From an uncultured Eubacteriales bacterium (lineage in GTDB: Bacteria; Bacillota; Clostridia; Oscillospirales; Oscillospiraceae), in the NCBI GenBank assembly GCA_900552725.1, contig USAT01000016.1, positions 1 through 27,596 on the forward strand: a stretch of 27,596 nt of DNA, in the 5' to 3' direction. Below, piece by piece: positions 23,298 to 27,596 of the stretch. Position numbers and translations under genes: made by a program. The notes beneath the pieces were generated by a model. The model searched no databases and was not told where the DNA came from. It saw only the letters and a program-made list of their open reading frames with translations. The first letter of the stretch is position 1, and each line of letters begins with the position of its first letter.

Positions 23298-23328
23298 CAG
23301 CAGCCTTCCCCAGCGGGGAAGGCTGCTG
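23298..23328 (+). terminator. Strong hairpin after polC, probable terminator
   Basis: CAGCAGCCTTCCCC (23298-23311) pairs perfectly with GGGGAAGGCTGCTG (23315-23328) across a three-base loop, 15 bases after the polC stop. The plus side lacks a T-tract, so termination efficiency is uncertain. Confidence 0.6.
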
Positions 23329-23333
23329 AGACT

Positions 23334-23548
23334 GTTAAAAAAGCTTCGCAGAATTCGCCGCCCGCTATGGCGGCGAACAATTTGAATCATTTTTTGCTGC
23401 GACATGTCCCCCAAGGGGACTTCCGTTGGGCGTGCGTGGCAAAAAATACTTTGCGCGGAGAGAGTGTTTTTTCGCCCGTTTATGGGCGGAAAAGCGCGGG
23501 TCGGAGCGATTTCTATATTTGTTAAAAAAGGCTATGCCCTTTTTTAAC
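23334..23548. repeat. Noncoding element bounded by GTTAAAAAAG
   Basis: GTTAAAAAAG occurs at 23334-23343 and 23521-23530 as a direct repeat, and its inverse CTTTTTTAAC at 23539-23548 forms a hairpin with the second copy. The interior is AT-richer than its surroundings, with several short hairpins (for example CCCCCAAGGGG near 23410). Open frames here look non-coding: no ribosome site and a basic, low-complexity translation. It resembles dispersed noncoding repeats that I recall from related genomes, but only one copy is present in this window. Confidence 0.45.
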
Positions 23549-23554
23549 AAGCTG

Positions 23555-23588
23555 AGAGAAAACCGGCTCATCCGAGCCGGTTTTCTCT
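23555..23588. terminator. Symmetric terminator hairpin upstream of the zinc-ribbon gene end
   Basis: AGAGAAAACCGGCTC (23555-23569), loop ATCC, then GAGCCGGTTTTCTCT (23574-23588) make a 15-pair stem rich in A-T at the base. Its position after the minus-strand zinc-ribbon gene fits a terminator for that gene. Confidence 0.65.
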
Positions 23589-23635
23589 GCTATTGGGAGG
23601 GCGTCCCTCTATGGAAAAGTATGTTTTGCGATGGT

Positions 23636-23887
23636 TTACTTCACCTGCAGGCGGTTCTCACTGGACCAGCTGGTGATGTCCAGATTGCGGTACTGCTTGC
23701 GCAGGCGGGCCAGCTCCTCGTTGTCGCCGCCCAGCGCCGTGATGCGGTTCACCGCCGCCAGATCGCCGGCCGCCATGGGCTGCTCCTTGTGGGCGCCGCA
23801 GGCGTCGCAGATATAGGTCTTGCCGTCATAAGCAACGCTGCTGCTGCCACAGACAGCGCAGCGGATCGTCTTGGTTACCAGAGCCAT
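23636..23887 (-). CDS. Small zinc-ribbon protein, unknown function
   Basis: The 83-residue protein opens with two CxxC pairs, C10-x-x-C13 (CAVCG) and C27-x-x-C30 (CDACG), spaced as a zinc ribbon. A short helical tail follows: RITALGGDNEELARLRKQYRNLDITSW. GGAGGT precedes the ATG at 23887. It has its own minus-strand promoter divergent from the LysR gene. I do not recognise a named family; nucleic-acid or protein binding is possible but unproven. Confidence 0.8.
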   Translation of the reverse strand: MALVTKTIRCAVCGSSSVAYDGKTYICDACGAHKEQPMAAGDLAAVNRITALGGDNEELARLRKQYRNLDITSWSSENRLQVK

Positions 23888-23958
23888 AATTCAATTACCT
23901 CCTTGAGATTCCATGTATATTCGTGTGTTTCTTCGACGCGTCTCGTTCAACTGTCCCT

Positions 23959-23986
23959 ATCATAGCACAGCCCCTTTCATTTGTAA
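23959..23986 (-). promoter_or_regulatory. Promoter of the zinc-ribbon gene
   Basis: On the minus strand TTACAA (23986-23981) and TATGAT (23964-23959) are 16 bases apart, with a leader of about 65 bases. Confidence 0.55.
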
Positions 23987-23990
23987 AACG

Positions 23991-24012
23991 CATAATTGTA
24001 CTTGCAACTATG
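23991..24012 (+). promoter_or_regulatory. Dyad at the LysR-gene promoter, probable autoregulatory site
   Basis: CATAATTG (23991-23998) and CAACTATG (24005-24012) form an inverted repeat with one mismatch around six bases. The right half covers the -35 box of the lysR promoter. LysR-type regulators commonly repress their own genes through such T-N11-A-like dyads. Confidence 0.5.
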
Positions 24013-24031
24013 AGAAAAAGTATGATATAAT
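24002..24031 (+). promoter_or_regulatory. Promoter of the LysR-type gene
   Basis: TTGCAA (24002-24007) and a perfect TATAAT (24026-24031) are 18 bases apart, 23 bases before the ATG. Confidence 0.82.
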
Positions 24032-24054
24032 ACCTACAGAAACGAGGTGGCACC

Positions 24055-24939
24055 ATGAGCATTTCCAAATACCAGATCTTCCTGAAAACCGCCCAGTGCG
24101 GCAACTTCTCCCGGGCGGCCCGGGCCCTGAACTTCACCCAGTCCGGCGTCAGCCACGCGGTGCAGGCCCTGGAGGACGAGCTGGGCGTGACCCTGCTCAG
24201 CCGCAACCGGGGCGGCGTGGTGCTGACGGCGGATGGCCGCGCCCTGCTGCCCCAGATTGAAAAGCTCTGCGCCGCCCACCACGCCCTGATGCAGTCCGCC
24301 GCCAGTCTGAAGGGCGTGGACGCGGGCCTGGTAAAGGTGGCCACCTTCTCCAGCGTGTCCGTCCACTGGCTGCCCTCCATCCTGCAAAGCTTCGGTGAGC
24401 GCTATCCCAACATCGAGTTTGAGGTGGTCACCGGCGATTTCTACGACCAGATCGAAGAGTGGATCCTCCGGGGCACGGTGGACTGCGGCTTCCTGCGCCT
24501 GCCGTCGGTGAAGCACCTGCAGACCTACCCCCTGCACCGGGAGCTGCTGCAGGTCATCGTCCCCTGCGGCCACCCGCTGGAGCACGCTGATCCCTTCCCG
24601 CTGGGCGCCCTGGCGTCGGAGCCCTTCATCCAACTGGAGGAGGGCGAGGACTACGAGATCGTGGCGGCCTTCGACAAGATGGGCATCCGCCCCAACGTAA
24701 AATACACCGCCCGCGAGGACCGCACCATCCTCTCCATGGTGTCCAAGGGGCTGGGCATCAGCCTATTGCCGGAACTGATGGTGCGCCATAGCCCCTACCC
24801 CGTCACCGCCTGTCCCCCGCCCATGACCTTCCACCGTGATATCGGCATCGGTGTCAAGGATGAAAAGGCCCTGTCCGCCTCCACCCGCCGCTTTGTGGAC
24901 TACGTCCGGGCCTGGGTGGCGGAAAACGGCGACCAATAA
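24055..24939 (+). CDS. LysR-type transcriptional regulator
   Basis: The 294-residue protein has an N-terminal winged helix-turn-helix (residues 1-60: FLKTAQCGNFSRAARALNFTQSGVSHAVQALEDELGVTLLSRNRGGVVLT). A periplasmic-binding-like effector domain follows from about 90. The SVHWLPSILQSFGERYPNIEFEVVTGDF segment is characteristic. GAGGTGG precedes the ATG. It is divergent from the zinc-ribbon gene and followed directly by the promoter of the riboswitch leader. Its target and inducer are unknown. It ends just 16 bases before that next promoter, so control of the B12-related surface gene is possible but not shown. Confidence 0.92.
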   Translation: MSISKYQIFLKTAQCGNFSRAARALNFTQSGVSHAVQALEDELGVTLLSRNRGGVVLTADGRALLPQIEKLCAAHHALMQSAASLKGVDAGLVKVATFSSVSVHWLPSILQSFGERYPNIEFEVVTGDFYDQIEEWILRGTVDCGFLRLPSVKHLQTYPLHRELLQVIVPCGHPLEHADPFPLGALASEPFIQLEEGEDYEIVAAFDKMGIRPNVKYTAREDRTILSMVSKGLGISLLPELMVRHSPYPVTACPPPMTFHRDIGIGVKDEKALSASTRRFVDYVRAWVAENGDQ

Positions 24940-24955
24940 TTGGGAAAATTCCCTC

Positions 24956-24984
24956 TTGCATTTCCTCGCGCGGTGTGCTATATT
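24956..24984 (+). promoter_or_regulatory. Promoter of the riboswitch leader
   Basis: TTGCAT (24956-24961) and TATATT (24979-24984) are 17 bases apart. The transcript would begin near 24992 with a leader of about 450 bases before the surface protein ATG. Confidence 0.8.
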
Positions 24985-25004
24985 GAATTTGTGAATTGAA
25001 TAAC

Positions 25005-25165
25005 AGGACGGCGTGCCGGTCTTTCCGGCAGCGGAATGGGGTGAGATGCCCCGCGAGAAGGTCACTGTGATGCCCCCGTGTCAAAGCGGCGGGATAAGTC
25101 AGATACGCCATGCGCCGCCCCTGGGCTTTCGCCATTCCCGAAGCCGAAGCGAAAAGTGTGTATCG
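25005..25165 (+). ncRNA. Cobalamin riboswitch (AdoCbl-like)
   Basis: Features in order are GGCGT (25010-25014), which pairs with ACGCC (25105-25109) as a closing helix; the hairpin GCCGG/CCGGC; and the core GGAATGGGGTGAGATGCCCC. These are followed by GGTCACTGTGATGCCC and, after a variable arm, AAGTCAGATACGCC. These match the cobalamin-box elements GGTG-x-AA-x-TCC, CCACTGT-x-A and AGTCAGxAxACC in the right order and spacing. They are followed by terminators. The exact 3' limit and the ligand (adenosyl- versus methylcobalamin) cannot be fixed by eye. It precedes a DUF4465 surface protein, which is consistent with corrinoid control. Confidence 0.85.
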
Positions 25166-25200
25166 ACGCACGGTCTGCTTTGGCCGTGCGTTTCTTTTTT
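25166..25200 (+). terminator. Riboswitch expression-platform terminator 1
   Basis: ACGCACGG (25166-25173) pairs with CCGTGCGT (25184-25191), followed by TTCTTTTTT. It lies directly after the cobalamin aptamer. Confidence 0.85.
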
Positions 25201-25239
25201 GCGCATGGCCACAGGAATGGCCGTGCGCTTTTCCTTTTG
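25201..25239 (+). terminator. Riboswitch expression-platform terminator 2
   Basis: GCGCATGGCC (25201-25210) pairs with GGCCGTGCGC (25219-25228) with one G-U pair, followed by TTTTCCTTTT. Its arms repeat those of terminator 1, so the arms can also cross-pair. Confidence 0.75.
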
Positions 25240-25280
25240 CAAGCCGAACGCGGCGAAGAGCCGCTGCTTTCCCATAGAAC

Positions 25281-25310
25281 GGCGGACGGGGTTTGCCGGC
25301 CCCGTCCGCC
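25281..25310 (+). other. GC-rich leader hairpin before the surface protein
   Basis: GGCGGACGGGG (25281-25291) pairs perfectly with CCCCGTCCGCC (25300-25310) over an eight-base loop. There is no clear T-tract. It may stabilise the leader RNA or act as a further attenuation element. The remaining leader to 25423 holds no gene. Confidence 0.5.
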
Positions 25311-25439
25311 CATCCTCATTTTGCGGCAAAGCCGCCAAAGGAGTCTCCCCTCCCCTACAGCCGTCTACCGAAGCTGCCGCTCCCAGCAGCGCCCTTTCGA
25401 TACAGAGAAAAATCACAAAAGAGAAAGGAAGATCCCAAC

Positions 25440-27032
25440 ATGAAGAAACGAATTGCAGCCCTTCTGCTGGTGCTGGTGATGGCGGTATCCCTGCCGCCCG
25501 TCACCGCCTTCGCCGTGGATGACGCACAGGACTACGAGCTGCGGGTGCTGACCTTTGAGGATGCCGACTACAAGGGCGGCACCAACTTCGCAGGCGGCAA
25601 TGACTGGAGCAGCCTGATCGACGAGCCCCAGTACGGCGGCGATATGCTGTATCCCGATGGCTCCGGTACCACCGAAGAGAGCGAGGCTTACACCTGGTAC
25701 GACGCCGGCAACACGGAGTTGAAGCACACCCTGCCCAAGAGCTGGGACAACTACTGCTACTGGGGCGGCGGCCACGCCATCTCCCACTACGTCTCCAGTG
25801 ATTTTGCGGCGCATGGCTCCTTTATTGATCAGCTTACCGTTTACAGCAAAACCGCCAGCGCGGATGTGGCCACCACCGGCGGCGGTCACAACGGCTCCAA
25901 CAACTTCGCCGTGCATTTCGGCTATAAGGACAATTCCGGCTATACGGACAGCCAGATCCTGCCCTCCTTCGCTTTTGCCGACGGCGTGGCGCGTGTCGTC
26001 GACCACATGTATGTCAACAACATCTGCTATGCCCTGAACTGCTATCTCAACGGCAACGGCCTGACGGCCAAGATTGGCCCGGATGACTGGGTAAAGCTGG
26101 TGGCTACCGGCTACGATGCTGAAGGCAATAAAACCGGAGACGCCAGCATTTACCTGTGCAACGGCCCCGATAACATCATTACGGACTGGACAAAGTTCGA
26201 TCTGTCCGGTCTGGGCAAGGTTGCCAAGGTGGAATTCAACATCACCGGCTCCAGTGACAACGGCTACGGCTTCTCCCAGCCCGCCTACTTCGCTTATGAC
26301 GATGTGGCCGTGCGGTTTGAAAAGACCGTGATCCCTGCCGAGAGCGTCACGCTGGACAAGAACACCCTGACCCTGAAGCCCGGTGAGACCGGTACCCTGA
26401 CCGCTGCGGTCACGCCGGAGAATACCTCCGACAAGCCCGTTGTCTGGGCCTCCTCCGACGAGACGGTCGCCACCGTTGAGAACGGCACCGTCACCGCATT
26501 GAAACCCGGTACCGCCACCATCACCGCCGCCTGCGGCGATGCTCAGGCGACCTGCACCGTCACCGTGGCCTGCCAGCACGTCAGCGGCGATCCCGTTAAG
26601 GAAAACATCACTCCTCCCACCTGCACCGCCGATGGCTCCCACGACGAAGTGATCTACTGCACCATCTGCAAGACGGAGATCAGCCGCAAGACCGTCACCG
26701 GCAAGGCCACCGGCCACGATTGGGACAACGGCAAGTGCAAGACCTGCAGCGCTGTCTGTGATCACAAGTGGGACGATGGCAAGGTCACCGCTCTGCCCAC
26801 CACCGCCAAGGAGGGCGAAAAGGCTTTCACCTGCACCGTGTGCGGTGCCACCAAGACCGAGGCTATCGCCAAGCTGCCCAACCGGCCCGCTCCCAAGCCC
26901 GGCACTGCAGCCGCCACGCCTGTCCAGTCCGGCAAGACCGGCGATGCCGGCATCGCCCTGTACGCGGGCATGAGCCTGCTGTCCCTCACCGGCGGGGCAT
27001 GGATCGTCGGCAAGAAGCGCAGTGGCAAATAA
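25440..27032 (+). CDS. Secreted DUF4465 / Ig-like surface protein, B12-riboswitch controlled
   Basis: The 530-residue protein has a signal peptide (residues 1-25, ending VTAFA). A DUF4465-like domain covers about 30-300, with characteristic segments NFAGGNDWSSLIDEPQYGG, YTWYDAGNTELKHTLP, YWGGGHAISHYVSSDF, SFAFADGVARVVDHMYV and SQPAYFAYDDVAVRF. A bacterial Ig-like (Big_2) domain follows at about 300-377. A Cys-rich region (CTICK, CKTC, CTVCG) comes next, then SGKTGDAGIALYAGM, a hydrophobic helix and GKKRSGK, a sortase-like tail. The ATG at 25440 follows AAAGGAA; the frame is open upstream to 25293 but lacks a start signal. DUF4465 proteins of Bacteroides (BtuH, from memory) bind vitamin B12. 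With the riboswitch upstream, a corrinoid-capture role is inferred, not shown. Confidence 0.85.
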   Translation: MKKRIAALLLVLVMAVSLPPVTAFAVDDAQDYELRVLTFEDADYKGGTNFAGGNDWSSLIDEPQYGGDMLYPDGSGTTEESEAYTWYDAGNTELKHTLPKSWDNYCYWGGGHAISHYVSSDFAAHGSFIDQLTVYSKTASADVATTGGGHNGSNNFAVHFGYKDNSGYTDSQILPSFAFADGVARVVDHMYVNNICYALNCYLNGNGLTAKIGPDDWVKLVATGYDAEGNKTGDASIYLCNGPDNIITDWTKFDLSGLGKVAKVEFNITGSSDNGYGFSQPAYFAYDDVAVRFEKTVIPAESVTLDKNTLTLKPGETGTLTAAVTPENTSDKPVVWASSDETVATVENGTVTALKPGTATITAACGDAQATCTVTVACQHVSGDPVKENITPPTCTADGSHDEVIYCTICKTEISRKTVTGKATGHDWDNGKCKTCSAVCDHKWDDGKVTALPTTAKEGEKAFTCTVCGATKTEAIAKLPNRPAPKPGTAAATPVQSGKTGDAGIALYAGMSLLSLTGGAWIVGKKRSGK

Positions 27033-27062
27033 GTAAGCTTTTCTTCTACCCCCTTTCATAGC

Positions 27063-27097
27063 GCAGCAGCGGAGACGTCCAGCGTCTCCGCTGCTGC
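27063..27097 (+). terminator. Terminator hairpin of the surface protein gene
   Basis: GCAGCAGCGGAGACG (27063-27077) pairs perfectly with CGTCTCCGCTGCTGC (27083-27097) across a five-base loop, followed by CATTTTA. Confidence 0.8.
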
Positions 27098-27170
27098 CAT
27101 TTTACACGGTGACCGGGCATAGGGACTTCCCGTGGGCGCATAGCCTTAGCAAGGAAAGGAGGGGAATGTC

Positions 27171-27542
27171 ATGCTGAACGCGGCGCTGCTGCTGTTGTGC
27201 CAAAGCATGTTCTGGTCGCTGCACCTGGCCGGCAGCAGCGGCTCCTTCCCCCGCCCGCTGTCGGCGGAGGAAGAAAAGGAGTATCTGGAAAGATGCGCCC
27301 AGGGCGACCTGGACGCCCGCAACGTGCTGGTGGAGCGGAACCTGCGCCTTGTGGCGCATATCATCAAAAAATACTACACCCAGGCCGAGGAGCAGGAGGA
27401 TCTGATCTCCATCGGCACCATCGGCCTCATCAAGGCGGTGAACACCTTCCGCCCCGACAAGGGCATCCGCCTGGCCACCTATGCAAGCAGATGTATTGAA
27501 AATGCTATACTAACGCAACGGAACAAACGGCGGTTCATGTAG
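27171..27542 (+). CDS. sigK: Sporulation sigma factor K, 5' part, interrupted
   Basis: The gene encodes the N-terminal part of the late mother-cell sporulation sigma factor. Residues 1-111 match SigK closely: a hydrophobic pro-sequence (MLNAALLLLCQSMFWSLHLAG), then SFPRPLSAEEEKEYLERCAQGD, RNLRLVAHIIKKYY, DLISIGTIGLIKAVNTF and GIRLATYASRCIEN (sigma region 2). After N111 the match stops: the next residues AILTQRNKRRFM end at a stop codon, where the family would read E-I-L-M and continue for over 100 residues. The break is where B. subtilis and C. difficile sigK are split by the skin element. AAAGGAGG precedes the ATG at 27171. Whether the 3' half lies beyond the window is unknown; as it stands it cannot make active sigma-K. 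Confidence 0.9.
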   Translation: MLNAALLLLCQSMFWSLHLAGSSGSFPRPLSAEEEKEYLERCAQGDLDARNVLVERNLRLVAHIIKKYYTQAEEQEDLISIGTIGLIKAVNTFRPDKGIRLATYASRCIENAILTQRNKRRFM

Positions 27543-27596
27543 AAAACCATGTACCTTTTGGGCCAAAATGGTCTATGTTCTACCACCTGAAAGTCC
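27504..27596. mobile_element. Left edge of a putative skin-like element in sigK
   Basis: From about 27500 the DNA no longer matches sigK and becomes clearly less GC-rich than the host genes. Only 93 bases are visible, ending at the window edge, so no recombinase gene can be identified. The minus strand has a TAG stop at 27582-27580 preceded by codons ACT-TTC-AGG-TGG, which could be the end of a gene entering from the right; that is too short to support a call. Confidence 0.6.

Noticed and set aside
23365..23571. 68-codon minus-strand ORF inside the GTTAAAAAAG element
   Set aside because: No ribosome site, basic and low-complexity translation, and overlap with hairpins; more likely noncoding.
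27098..27170. Sigma-E or sigma-K promoter before sigK
   Set aside because: CATA-like -10 candidates exist, but none has a convincing -35 at the right distance; not strong enough to annotate.
27543..27596. C-terminal end of a serine recombinase on the minus strand
   Set aside because: Only about 15 bases of possible coding sequence before a stop are visible; cannot be supported without sequence to the right.

Overview
The window looks like a chromosomal segment of a GC-rich, spore-forming gut Clostridium relative, most likely Oscillospiraceae (Oscillibacter/Vescimonas-like). This is inferred from three things. The Firmicute order pyrH-frr-uppS-cdsA-dxr-rseP-ispG-polC is present with a Gram-positive PolC. 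Strong Shine-Dalgarno sites precede nearly every gene, and promoters are of the TTGNNN-17-TAnnnT type. A sporulation sigma-K gene lies at the right edge. The species cannot be named from this sequence alone.

Layout. 1-533 holds nested palindromic repeats with no gene. 652-4022 carries a Nudix hydrolase, a small membrane protein, ilvE on the minus strand behind a 65-codon Ile/Leu/Val-rich leader ORF and an attenuator-like terminator, and an MscS channel. 4364-7662 is a minus-strand block: a MATE transporter, then a TetR regulator probably co-transcribed with a cysteine-rich surface protein. 8050-9219 holds a CIRCE-controlled Hsp20 gene and a stand-alone pduL. 9300-11293 is a two-gene phage remnant: an intact-looking terminase large subunit and a DUF6291-like gene. 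11457-12359 is a metallo-beta-lactamase-fold hydrolase. 12529-23283 is the long housekeeping run for UMP kinase, ribosome recycling, undecaprenyl and phospholipid synthesis, the MEP isoprenoid pathway, site-2 protease and replicative polymerase. It is broken by repeat-filled gaps at uppS/cdsA and ispG/polC. 23636-24939 holds a zinc-ribbon miniprotein and a LysR regulator. 25000-27032 is a cobalamin-riboswitch-like leader followed by a secreted DUF4465/Ig-like protein with a sortase-type tail. 27171-27542 is the 5' part of sigK, cut at the IEN codons by what looks like the edge of a skin-like element.

How the parts fit. dxr and ispG (MEP pathway) supply isoprenoid precursor to uppS for the cell-wall lipid carrier, and cdsA supplies CDP-diacylglycerol; pyrH, frr and polC serve nucleotide supply, translation and replication. 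The three most interesting systems are: (1) a B12-riboswitch-controlled, apparently wall-anchored DUF4465 protein, a Gram-positive counterpart to the DUF4465 B12-binding proteins of Bacteroides; (2) an ilvE leader peptide with six ATT isoleucine codons and a terminator, in a lineage where T-boxes are the usual solution; (3) sigK interrupted at the classical skin site, with an AT-rich core unlike its host gene. A dispersed family of roughly 85-bp palindromes (GTAGGGG...CCCCTAC) fills most larger intergenic gaps.
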